Both the position numbers and the translations under genes were made by a program. The notes under the pieces were generated by a model. It did not search any database, was not told the origin of the DNA, and was given only the letters and a program-made list of their open reading frames with translations. Below, one piece after another: positions 1 to 7,164 of a stretch of 10,329 bases of DNA. Origin of the DNA: an uncultured Prevotellaceae bacterium (GTDB lineage Bacteria > Bacteroidota > Bacteroidia > Bacteroidales > Bacteroidaceae); NCBI GenBank assembly GCA_946187025.1, contig CAMHPM010000032.1, positions 1 to 10,329 of the forward strand, written 5' to 3'. Each line of letters opens with the position of its first letter. The first letter of the stretch is position 1.

Positions 1-1
1 A

Positions 2-1327
2 CAAAATCATTTGCGCAGTTTGCAGGGTTCAGGGTTTCCGCTACGGATAGTCGTGAAAACCACACCAAGCTCAATGCATAGCTTCTATGAGTTGCGACAG
101 ATTATGGGCGACGGACCGTTTTGCCTCACTACCGTAGATACTATTTTCCGTGAAGATGAATTCGGACGTTATATTTCAACCTTTCTTTCATCGGAGCTTG
201 ATGGCCTGATGGCTGTTACCGATTATATTGATGATGAAAAGCCGCTTTACATCTCTACTACTGATTCGCTCGACATCACAGGCTTTCACGACACTTTCTC
301 CTCAGGCATACGTTTCATCTCTGGAGGCATCTATTGCCTGAGCCATACCTCTTATCCCACATTAGATCGTTGTATCGAAAGCGGTATGTCGCGTATGCGC
401 AATTTTCAGCGTCAACTGGTGGCCGATGGCCTACGCCTGCGTGCTTATCCATTCAGTAAGATTCTCGATGTTGACCATGCCGACGACATAGCAAAAGCCG
501 AGGATTTCCTTTCGGTTAGTAAAACCTTCTCTGTCATCTATCGTGAATCACAATTTTCACCAAATATGGAAGACAAAGATGCTGCTATACTCGATGCTGT
601 GGCTTGCAAACTTGTTCAAAAAGGATATAAAAAGACTGATGATACTGAACACGCAGATGTTGTATTTACGATGTCGCGCGATTCGAAGATGAATGAACAT
701 CTCATCGAGATTGAGAGTAGGGGAGCAACCATGATAAACACACCGTCAGCTGTGCTCAACTGCAACCGTAAACGATTCACGCATTTGTTCATGGAGTACG
801 ACATACCAATGCCTCGCAGTGTTATTTGTGGCCCGAATGAAATGCCGCGACTCTCGTTGCCGCTGTGGATAAAGAAGGGCGAAGGCTACTCTGAATATCC
901 CGAAGATGTGATCTATGCCGGGACTGCTGACGATGTGAAGCTCGCAATGCAACAGATGTCGGCTCGTGGCAACACAACACTTGTTGTCAGCGAACATGCA
1001 AATGGTGACCTTGTGAAGTTTTACGGAGTCAGACACACCGATTTCTTCCGTTGGTATTATGCAGCAGATGGACATAGCAAGTTTGGGCTTGAGGCAATCA
1101 ACGGAAAACCTCAACGGTTTGTTTTTGACGTAAATGCTTTGCAAACTATATGCGACCGTGCTGCTTCGGTACTGGGACTCGATGTGTACGGAGGCGATGT
1201 TGTTGTGACTGCCGACGGACATTTCATGATTATTGATTTCAACGACTGGCCAAGTTTCTCAAGATTCAAGGACGAGGCAGCCGAAGCTATAAGTAAACTG
1301 ATTGAAGGCAAGAAAACTCAAAGCTAA
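2..1327 (+). CDS. Nucleotidyltransferase / ATP-grasp fusion protein, 5' end cut off by window
   Basis: The reading frame is open to the left edge, so the N-terminus, including any GxGxR nucleotide-binding loop, is missing. The TTG at position 11 is probably not the true start. Numbering residues from that TTG, about 1-168 look like the second half of a nucleoside-triphosphate transferase: beta strands such as VVKTTPSS and FCLTTVDTIF, ending in the typical DVDHADDIAKAEDFL at about residue 153. Residues about 175-435 form an ATP-grasp domain: NRKRFTHLFMEYDIPMP before the fold, a lysine-bearing strand LWIKKGEGYSEYP, SEHANGDLVKFYGV, and a metal-binding end IIDFNDWPSF (D409, N411). The ATP-grasp part resembles, by eye, inositol-phosphate kinases of the ITPK type as well as RimK-like ligases. 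It is the first visible gene of an operon, 58 bases before a CDP-alcohol phosphatidyltransferase gene, which suggests it makes or modifies a nucleotide-activated alcohol. The fold calls are firm; the substrate is unknown. Confidence 0.8.
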   Translation, partial: QNHLRSLQGSGFPLRIVVKTTPSSMHSFYELRQIMGDGPFCLTTVDTIFREDEFGRYISTFLSSELDGLMAVTDYIDDEKPLYISTTDSLDITGFHDTFSSGIRFISGGIYCLSHTSYPTLDRCIESGMSRMRNFQRQLVADGLRLRAYPFSKILDVDHADDIAKAEDFLSVSKTFSVIYRESQFSPNMEDKDAAILDAVACKLVQKGYKKTDDTEHADVVFTMSRDSKMNEHLIEIESRGATMINTPSAVLNCNRKRFTHLFMEYDIPMPRSVICGPNEMPRLSLPLWIKKGEGYSEYPEDVIYAGTADDVKLAMQQMSARGNTTLVVSEHANGDLVKFYGVRHTDFFRWYYAADGHSKFGLEAINGKPQRFVFDVNALQTICDRAASVLGLDVYGGDVVVTADGHFMIIDFNDWPSFSRFKDEAAEAISKLIEGKKTQS

Positions 1328-1385
1328 ATAACAAGGTTAAAATCCGAAGCTAAAACAAAAAACAAGAGAATAATATAGAATACTG

Positions 1386-2318
1386 ATGGATATAAAGGCA
1401 ACAATGAAATCGAGCGATACAGAAGAGTGGCTCGACATAGTGTTTACACGTCCGATAGGATATATGTGGACTCTTTTCTTCAAGGCATTGGGCGTTCATC
1501 CGAATGTTGTAACAGTGTTTTCTATGATACTTGGTGCAGCAGCAGCTGTGTTTTTTGCATTCGATGCCGATACGCCGCGTGGCCTCATGCTCAATGTGGT
1601 TGGTGTATTGCTGCTTATGTGGGCTAATTTTTATGACAGTGCCGACGGGCAGCTTGCGCGTCTCACGGGTAAGAAGACACGGCTCGGACGTATTCTTGAT
1701 GGCACAGCCGGCGACATCTGGTTCTTCTGCATATATGTAGCTATTGCCATTCGCCTTTATCCACATAACATCCCGTTCACTCAGTTGCAGTGGTATCTGT
1801 GGGGGCTTCCGTTATGCTACATCTCGGGTGTATATTTCCATGCCCGGCAGAGTGCGTTGGCCGACTACTATCGCAACATACACCTCTATTTCCTCAAGGG
1901 TGCGGAAGATAGCGAACTCGATAACTATCCACAACAATATGCAATTTTCAAGGCTGCCCGTTTTAAGGACGACCCCATTTGGAAGTTCTTCACATGGACA
2001 TACTATAAATATACTCGCGGACAAGAGCAGCAGACACCTCAATTTCAGAAGTTGATGCAGACACTGCGTGAGAAGTATCAGGGCGGAATGCCGCCAAAGG
2101 AGTTCCGCGACGAGTTCCGTCGAAACAGCCTTCCACTAATGAAGTGGGCAAACATACTGACTTTTAATACACGTGCCATTGCGCTCTATGTCTTTTGTCT
2201 CACCGACATCCCGTGGGCCTATCCTGTGTTTGAGATGACTGTAATGGCTGCAATTCATATGTATATGCGCCACACACACGAGGCGTTCTGTAAGGAAATG
2301 AGAGAGAATTTATTATGA
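1386..2318 (+). CDS. CDP-alcohol phosphatidyltransferase family membrane protein
   Basis: This is a 310-residue integral membrane enzyme. The family moves a phospho-alcohol group from a CDP-activated donor to an acceptor alcohol, releasing CMP, as in phosphatidylinositol-phosphate or di-inositol-phosphate synthesis. The family signature is clear at residues 84-110: DSADGQLAR gives D84, D87, G88, A91 and R92, then G101 and D105. The last aspartate is at 110, not 109, so the usual D-x3-D becomes D-x4-D. HPNVVTVFSMILG at 38-50 matches the family's PN-x-VT helix. Hydrophobic segments lie near 41-60, 67-83, 110-125 and 135-151, with more in the last 60 residues. A hydrophilic stretch of about 100 residues (152-255), rich in charge and aromatics, makes the protein longer than the roughly 200 residues common in the family. 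The stop overlaps the next ATG by four bases. The acceptor and donor cannot be named from sequence alone. Confidence 0.87.
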   Translation: MDIKATMKSSDTEEWLDIVFTRPIGYMWTLFFKALGVHPNVVTVFSMILGAAAAVFFAFDADTPRGLMLNVVGVLLLMWANFYDSADGQLARLTGKKTRLGRILDGTAGDIWFFCIYVAIAIRLYPHNIPFTQLQWYLWGLPLCYISGVYFHARQSALADYYRNIHLYFLKGAEDSELDNYPQQYAIFKAARFKDDPIWKFFTWTYYKYTRGQEQQTPQFQKLMQTLREKYQGGMPPKEFRDEFRRNSLPLMKWANILTFNTRAIALYVFCLTDIPWAYPVFEMTVMAAIHMYMRHTHEAFCKEMRENLL

Positions 2319-3094
2319 ACAAGAATACCACATCCGACGCTATCGGGCATTCAGCCACCAATCAGGCAGGTTGCAGCCTCCTCATTTTCGACTATGGTGG
2401 TACTCTCGATACCGAGAGTGTTCATTGGTCGTGGGTGTTGTGGGATGCCTACATGGCAGAACAGATGCCAGTAAGCCTGCAACACTTTCGTGAAGCCTAC
2501 GTATATGCCGAGCGCACACTTGCTCGCGAACCTCTTGTGAAGCCCGAGGACAATATGCTCGACCTTCTGCGAACCAAGGTTGATATCGAAACCCGCTATC
2601 TCATGGAGCACCAGATGCTCGATACCAACGAAGTGAGCCGCAGGGCGCAAACCGAGCATATCGCCTTGCGATGCTATAATCACGCCCGTGCTGTGGTTGA
2701 AAGAAGCCGTGAAGTGCTGGAAGTGTTGTCGCACAATCATAGGCTTGCGCTCGTTACCAATTTCTATGGTAACATACACTCCATTCTTGCCGATTTCCAT
2801 ATCGACCATCTTTTCCCTGTTGTTATTGAATCGGCTGTGGTGGGGGTACGCAAACCCGATCCTGCAATCTTCAGCCTTGCCGTCGAAGCGTGTGGAACCA
2901 CAGCAGAACAAACCTGTGTGATAGGCGATTCATATAGCAAAGACATCGTTCCGGCTGCGCAACTGGGATGTAAAACCATCTGGATTCCTGGGCGTGAGTG
3001 GGAAGATAAACCTGTAGATGGCAATGCAGCTACTGCCGTTTTGAAACACCTGTCCGACCTTCCTGGCTTTTTCTCAGATACTCCATCTGATTAG
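2315..3094 (+). CDS. HAD-superfamily hydrolase (subfamily IA-like phosphatase)
   Basis: This is a 259-residue, probably cytoplasmic, phosphatase-type enzyme with the four HAD motifs in order: I, FDYGGTLDT with nucleophile D26; II, LVTNFYG with T148; III, VRKPDP with K180; IV, IGDSYSKD with D205 and D210. A helical cap of the C1 type fits between motifs I and II. The second aspartate of the usual DxDxT motif is replaced by glycine (G28), so the normal general acid/base is missing. The protein may still be a phosphatase using another acid, or may have a different activity. The ATG lies inside the previous stop (ATGA, 2315-2318), which points to translational coupling, and no other methionine occurs before residue 47, so this start is well supported. 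In context it could remove a phosphate left by the transferase step encoded upstream; that role is inferred. Confidence 0.86.
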   Translation: MNKNTTSDAIGHSATNQAGCSLLIFDYGGTLDTESVHWSWVLWDAYMAEQMPVSLQHFREAYVYAERTLAREPLVKPEDNMLDLLRTKVDIETRYLMEHQMLDTNEVSRRAQTEHIALRCYNHARAVVERSREVLEVLSHNHRLALVTNFYGNIHSILADFHIDHLFPVVIESAVVGVRKPDPAIFSLAVEACGTTAEQTCVIGDSYSKDIVPAAQLGCKTIWIPGREWEDKPVDGNAATAVLKHLSDLPGFFSDTPSD

Positions 3095-3143
3095 AACCGA
3101 TTATATATAACCCTTTTTTGTGACATTAAACCTATTGATACTT

Positions 3144-5636
3144 ATGAAACGAACAATCCTCTTGATTATTCTAACCGCATGTCTTGGCACTGCTGAAGCA
3201 ATGAGTTTCCGCACCTTACTCGACGAAGGGTGGCAATATATCTATGGCGAACACACTACGTTGCCAACAGCCGACGAATGGAAACAAGCGCGCACTCTCA
3301 ACCTGCCTCACGACTGGAGTGTCGAAACCGATGCTGTAGCGGCTCATGGCGAACATATCGGACCGTTTGTGAAGGATGGTGACTATCAGAAAGGCTTCAT
3401 GCTCGGAGGCGAGGCTTGGTACAGACGTACGTTCCGTATAAATGAAGAGCTTGATGCAAGTGAGATGTATCTCTATTTCGAGGGAGCATATAATCATGCA
3501 ACCATCTTTGTAAATGGGAAACAGATATATTTCAATCATTATGGCTACCAGGGTTTTAAAGTGCCGTTGACCGATTGCCTGAAACGTAATGCCGTGAACG
3601 AACTGGTTGTGAAATGTGAGAATAAAGGTCTGAACACACGTTGGTATTCGGGTTCGGGCATTTTCCGTCATGTGTGGCTCATGCAGGTGCCGCGCCATGC
3701 AATGTTCGATGAGTGGGATGTTTCGATACAGACACTTTCCTTTGACAGGACAAACACGACCGACGTTCGTGCTCACATGTTGGCCGAGGTTGAGGTTGCT
3801 TTGCCTGTGAATAGTCAAAGAATGGAACTTTGGGTCACCGATGCAGCAGGACGACGTATGAACCTCAATAGCAGCACCGACGGCGTACAGACCGTCATTC
3901 CTGTATCGACACTCATACCGGCTGGTGACCGCAAATGTAAGGTCACGTTTAACTTCGAATTGACATCACAGCTTTGGTCGGCAGAATCTCCGGTCTTGTA
4001 TTATGCACATATAAGGAATGCTGCTCAAGGCGCAGATTTGCCCTATGAGGTTGTTGTGCCGTTTGGAGTACGAAAGATAAGCTACGACACCGAACGTGGA
4101 TTTATGGTCAACGGCGAATCAGTGTTGCTGCGAGGCGGCTGCGTACACCACGACCACGGATTGCTTGGCGCTGCCTCGTGGGATGATGCCGAGGTTCGCA
4201 AGATTGAATTGATGAAACTTAATGGGTTCAACGCAGTGCGATGCAGCCATAATCTGCCATCCGAGGCAATGTTGCGTGCCTGCGACTCGCTCGGCATGTA
4301 TGTCATCGATGAGTGTTTCGACCAGTGGTTTGTAGAGAAGAACCGCGACGACTACCACAACTATTTTGCCCGGCACTATCTCTCCGACTTCGAAACGATG
4401 CTCCGTCGCGACCGCAATCACCCTTCGGTCATCATGTGGTCGATTGGAAACGAGATTCCTGGTCGCTCCGAAGAACGCTCGATGGTTGCTGCACGCAGTA
4501 TGCGCGACCTCGTGCAACGCCTCGATCCCGACCATCGTCCTGTCACTGCCGCACTCTGCACTTGGGACAACACCCGTGTTGACTGGCGTGGCGACTATGC
4601 GTTCAAAACCACTGCAAGCCTCGACATCGTGGGCTACAACTACATGTGGCACGACTACGACCGCGATGTGAAGGAGCACCAGTGGCTCATTCTTGGTACC
4701 GAGACCTATGCTAAGGAGGCATCGCAGAACTGGGATAGGGTTGAGCGTGAACCAAAGATTGTGGGCGACTTCGTATGGACTGCTATGGACTACCTCGGCG
4801 AGGCAGGTATCGGTCATGGTTTTTATGTGAAAGACGGAGAGCAAAGCCCGTTCTTTGCTGCATATCCTTACTACAATGGCTGGTGCGGAGACATCGACCT
4901 CATCGGTCAGAAGAAGCCTCAGAGCTACTATCGTGATGTGGTGTGGCATCGTTCGCCGATAACCATGGCGGTTGAACTTCCTTGTCCGCAAGGCTATCAT
5001 CGTGAGATAAGCGGGTGGGGGTGGCAACCCGAGGTGAATGCCTGGGAAGACCCGAAGGTGTTCTTCACGCAGCACAACCTGCCTAACATCATGTACGACG
5101 GGGCAGGCAAGCCTCTGTCTATCGACAAGAAAGCAATATCGGGTAAGGGGCTTAACGTGAATGTCTATTCACGCTCAAAGCAAGTGCGGCTCTATCTCAA
5201 CGACCGCCTCGTAGATACCAAACAAACGGGCGATACCTATCATGCCGGTTTTGTGGTCGATTATGAGCCAGGCACTCTGCGTGCCGTCGAGTTCGACGGC
5301 GAGAAGGAAGGTGCATCGTTCACACTGCAGACTGCTGGCAAACCGGCAGCCATCAGGATAAAGATAGATAAGTACTCGAAACTGCATTACATCACAGCCG
5401 AACTTGTCGATCGCGAAGGCAACATTGTCCATGAATATGAGCGGCATGTCACGTTCAGCATAAAAGGCGACGCACAAATGCTTGCGGCCGGAAACGCTAA
5501 TCCGACCGACATGGAGTCGTTCCGCATAAGTTCGCCTCGTTTCTACGACGGACGTGCAATGGCGATAGTTGAACCTGCTGGAAACTACACCATTACTGCT
5601 CAAAGCAATGGGGTGAAGGCTGTTTGTAAACCGTAG
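3144..5636 (+). CDS. Secreted glycoside hydrolase family 2 protein, probable beta-galactosidase type
   Basis: From the ATG at 3144 the protein has 830 residues and begins with a signal peptide (MKRTILLIILTACLGTAEA, then MSFRT), so it acts in the periplasm or outside. A GTG at 3120 would add eight residues before the signal peptide and is less likely. The order fits GH2: a sugar-binding jelly roll (about 25-190; LPHDWS, WYRRTF, NGLNTRWYSGSGIFRHVWL-like residues), an Ig-like domain (195-310), and a TIM barrel from about 316 (VLLRGGCVHHDHG). The predicted acid/base is E437 in WSIGNEI and the nucleophile is E520 in LGTETY. DUF4982-like (about 640-710) and Ig-like C-terminal domains (about 734-825) follow. 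GH2 enzymes with this tail in Bacteroidetes are often beta-galactosidases, but glucuronidase or mannosidase activity is not excluded. It starts 49 bases after the HAD gene; no polysaccharide transport genes are seen nearby. Confidence 0.88.
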   Translation: MKRTILLIILTACLGTAEAMSFRTLLDEGWQYIYGEHTTLPTADEWKQARTLNLPHDWSVETDAVAAHGEHIGPFVKDGDYQKGFMLGGEAWYRRTFRINEELDASEMYLYFEGAYNHATIFVNGKQIYFNHYGYQGFKVPLTDCLKRNAVNELVVKCENKGLNTRWYSGSGIFRHVWLMQVPRHAMFDEWDVSIQTLSFDRTNTTDVRAHMLAEVEVALPVNSQRMELWVTDAAGRRMNLNSSTDGVQTVIPVSTLIPAGDRKCKVTFNFELTSQLWSAESPVLYYAHIRNAAQGADLPYEVVVPFGVRKISYDTERGFMVNGESVLLRGGCVHHDHGLLGAASWDDAEVRKIELMKLNGFNAVRCSHNLPSEAMLRACDSLGMYVIDECFDQWFVEKNRDDYHNYFARHYLSDFETMLRRDRNHPSVIMWSIGNEIPGRSEERSMVAARSMRDLVQRLDPDHRPVTAALCTWDNTRVDWRGDYAFKTTASLDIVGYNYMWHDYDRDVKEHQWLILGTETYAKEASQNWDRVEREPKIVGDFVWTAMDYLGEAGIGHGFYVKDGEQSPFFAAYPYYNGWCGDIDLIGQKKPQSYYRDVVWHRSPITMAVELPCPQGYHREISGWGWQPEVNAWEDPKVFFTQHNLPNIMYDGAGKPLSIDKKAISGKGLNVNVYSRSKQVRLYLNDRLVDTKQTGDTYHAGFVVDYEPGTLRAVEFDGEKEGASFTLQTAGKPAAIRIKIDKYSKLHYITAELVDREGNIVHEYERHVTFSIKGDAQMLAAGNANPTDMESFRISSPRFYDGRAMAIVEPAGNYTITAQSNGVKAVCKP

Positions 5637-5689
5637 TTTGCAAAACGTGTCGTTCTTTTGCGTAAACTGCACTGTTATTGCAAAAAAAA

Positions 5690-5717
5690 ACTCAATAAAA
5701 CTCATTGAGTGTTTTGC
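5690..5717 (+). terminator. Weak stem-loop, possible terminator of the GH2 gene
   Basis: ACTCAAT (5690-5696) pairs with ATTGAGT (5704-5710) around a seven-base loop. A run of nine A lies just before it and GTTTTGC just after, so the stem can extend imperfectly by A:T pairs to GC on both sides. It lies about 50 bases after the GH2 stop. It is AT-rich and has only a short T run, so termination strength is uncertain. Its right flank also contains the -33 element of the next gene. Confidence 0.4.
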
Positions 5718-5743
5718 AGATAAATGGAATAATCGTAAATTTG
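5713..5743 (+). promoter_or_regulatory. Bacteroidetes-type promoter for the 5787 gene
   Basis: TTTG at 5713-5716, a 19-base spacer and TAAATTTG at 5736-5743 match the Bacteroidetes primary sigma factor consensus (TTTG at -33, TAnnTTTG at -7) exactly. Transcription should start a few bases later, near 5750, leaving a leader of about 36 bases before the ATG at 5787. Confidence 0.8.
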
Positions 5744-5786
5744 CGAACGTATAATACTTATACTTTAACCATATAATAGCAGGAAT

Positions 5787-6980
5787 ATGAATACAAAAGT
5801 TGTTATGATTAAGGTTTGCTTTATGTTTGCAGCAACGGCCTTTGCGCAAAAATCTCCCGTGCAATATACTACGCACGACAGCTTTAATGACTGGTTTGTG
5901 CCTGCAGGCGAGTTTGTGAGGACTCAGCCGCGCAACGACCTTGACCTTCAGATTGAGGTGAATCGTCTGCTTGTGCCCGATGGAGCGTCATTCGGAATGA
6001 CATGTATCCCGTCGTTGATGCAGGAGTGGGCTATAAGTGTAGATGAAGCAACAAAAAAGCTTATCGTTGTAAGGCCCGGCAGTGAGGGTCGGCCTGAAGT
6101 GCTGTGGGGATATGTCCGCGATGCAATGTACGAGATGGTTAATAAAGGGAACTATACGGAGATGCGTAAACGCAAGACGATAAAGGACTATCGTGCGCCT
6201 GAACTCTTCAAGCGTTCGGTGACACTAAGCGATAAAGCTGTGGGACGTCTCCGTCGGCTGTTTGACAAGGTGGTGAGCACGGCTCGACATGAAGAATCGG
6301 ATTTCGAATACCGTCCATCCGACTCCTGGGCCGAATTCTCACTCCCTATATCCGCCTGCCTCGATGGCACAAGCTGGACCGTGTTTGATAACAGCCAGTG
6401 TGTCAATCGCAGTTGCAGCTCGGGTGACGGCAAGGTGGGCATGTTCGTTCATCTTGTCAACCAGTTGCGCGATGCCGTAATAGCAGAAAACGTGTCAAGG
6501 GTTGACAGCCTCATGCTGGTTGCCGACTTTGTGTACGATGCCTTTAATCTGAATTCGATAACCATAAAGAAGGAGAGTGCCTGCATTCCACTTTCCAATC
6601 TGCTTGACAAATCAGAGCGGAATAACTATCTGATCAGCAAGGCTCTTGAGGCAAACGACATCTTTACTGATGGCAGATACAACAAAGGGCTGACAGCCGA
6701 GGTGTCGGACGTCAGGGTGTTTGACTTAAATTCGTACAGCGATGCGTCGAAGAAACATGACGGCGGCAAGTATTACACAGTCACCTTAACCTTCGAACCC
6801 AGTTATGTTGATGCTGACTGGCCATTCGAGTCGAAGGTTGATATATGGGCAGACACCGGCGAACCTTTCGGTATCATCTTTGGCAACCATTGGGGTTGTC
6901 ATTTCTTCTCACGACCTTACAGCGAGTGGGTGAAATATGGAAGTACACAGAGAAATGCATTCCCAGCCACTTTCAGATGA
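5787..6980 (+). CDS. Secreted protein of unknown function
   Basis: I do not recognise this 397-residue protein. It has a signal peptide with a probable cut after A20 (ATAFA, then QKS), so it is expected in the periplasm or outside. A second methionine at residue 7 (position 5805) would also give a usable, shorter signal peptide. The mature part has six cysteines (MTC, SAC, QC, SC, SAC, GC), an even number that would allow disulfides, and no further hydrophobic helix. The first third is mixed alpha/beta with a basic patch (MRKRKTIKDYR). The middle has a helical stretch (VGMFVHLVNQLRDAVI and the residues that follow). The C-terminal third looks beta-rich and aromatic (YYTVTLTFEPSYVDADWPF, IIFGNHWGCHFF). 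It has its own promoter upstream and a strong terminator downstream, so it is probably a single-gene transcript. Coding support comes from the full-length frame, signal peptide and flanking signals. Confidence 0.8.
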   Translation: MNTKVVMIKVCFMFAATAFAQKSPVQYTTHDSFNDWFVPAGEFVRTQPRNDLDLQIEVNRLLVPDGASFGMTCIPSLMQEWAISVDEATKKLIVVRPGSEGRPEVLWGYVRDAMYEMVNKGNYTEMRKRKTIKDYRAPELFKRSVTLSDKAVGRLRRLFDKVVSTARHEESDFEYRPSDSWAEFSLPISACLDGTSWTVFDNSQCVNRSCSSGDGKVGMFVHLVNQLRDAVIAENVSRVDSLMLVADFVYDAFNLNSITIKKESACIPLSNLLDKSERNNYLISKALEANDIFTDGRYNKGLTAEVSDVRVFDLNSYSDASKKHDGGKYYTVTLTFEPSYVDADWPFESKVDIWADTGEPFGIIFGNHWGCHFFSRPYSEWVKYGSTQRNAFPATFR

Positions 6981-7013
6981 TGTCTTTATAAGATAATAAC
7001 GGTATTTTGGTAT

Positions 7014-7051
7014 AACACACTGCTCCATGACAGGAGTCAGTGTGTTTTTTT
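7014..7051 (+). terminator. Strong Rho-independent terminator after the 5787 gene
   Basis: AACACACTG (7014-7022) pairs fully with CAGTGTGTT (7038-7046), and the inner CTCC (7023-7026) pairs with GGAG (7033-7036) around the loop ATGACA, with one bulged T. The T run 7045-7051 follows the stem. This is a textbook intrinsic terminator 34 bases after the stop codon. Confidence 0.9.
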
Positions 7052-7082
7052 ATAATAAAAATCTATTTATATTACATTGGAC

Positions 7083-7114
7083 GATACGTGTTTAAATAAA
7101 AAAACGTATCTTTG
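7083..7114 (+). promoter_or_regulatory. Promoter -7 element with overlapping inverted repeat, before the DUF3237 gene
   Basis: TATCTTTG (7107-7114) matches the Bacteroidetes -7 consensus, and the ATG lies 50 bases downstream. There is no good TTTG at the expected -33 distance. An inverted repeat, GATACGTGTTT (7083-7093) against AAAACGTATC (7101-7110), spans the spacer and runs into the -7 element, with one unpaired G. A regulator binding there could activate a promoter with a weak -33 or block the polymerase; that is inference. Confidence 0.6.
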
Positions 7115-7164
7115 CATCATATTTTATTCGAACACATATCAAACAACAATTAAACAAAAAACCA

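Noticed and set aside
11..13. TTG at position 11 as true start of the first gene
   Set aside because: The frame is open further to the window edge, and the protein begins in the middle of a nucleotidyltransferase fold, so the real start lies outside.
746..1222. Minus-strand open frame opposite the ATP-grasp domain
   Set aside because: The plus strand carries a well-conserved domain there; the reverse translation shows no family features.
3120..3143. GTG at 3120 as start of the GH2 gene
   Set aside because: The eight extra residues would precede a normal signal peptide that begins with its own ATG at 3144.
3117..3146. Promoter TTTG / TACTTATG before the GH2 gene
   Set aside because: The -7 match has a mismatch and would start transcription after the preferred ATG, so it cannot serve this gene.
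4119..5075. Long minus-strand open frame inside the GH2 gene
   Set aside because: It lies wholly opposite conserved catalytic GH2 sequence, has no recognisable domain or signal, and is a product of codon use on the other strand.
7077..7114. TTG at 7077-7079 as -33 partner of the 7107 -7 element
   Set aside because: The spacer would be 27 bases, well beyond the usual 19-21.
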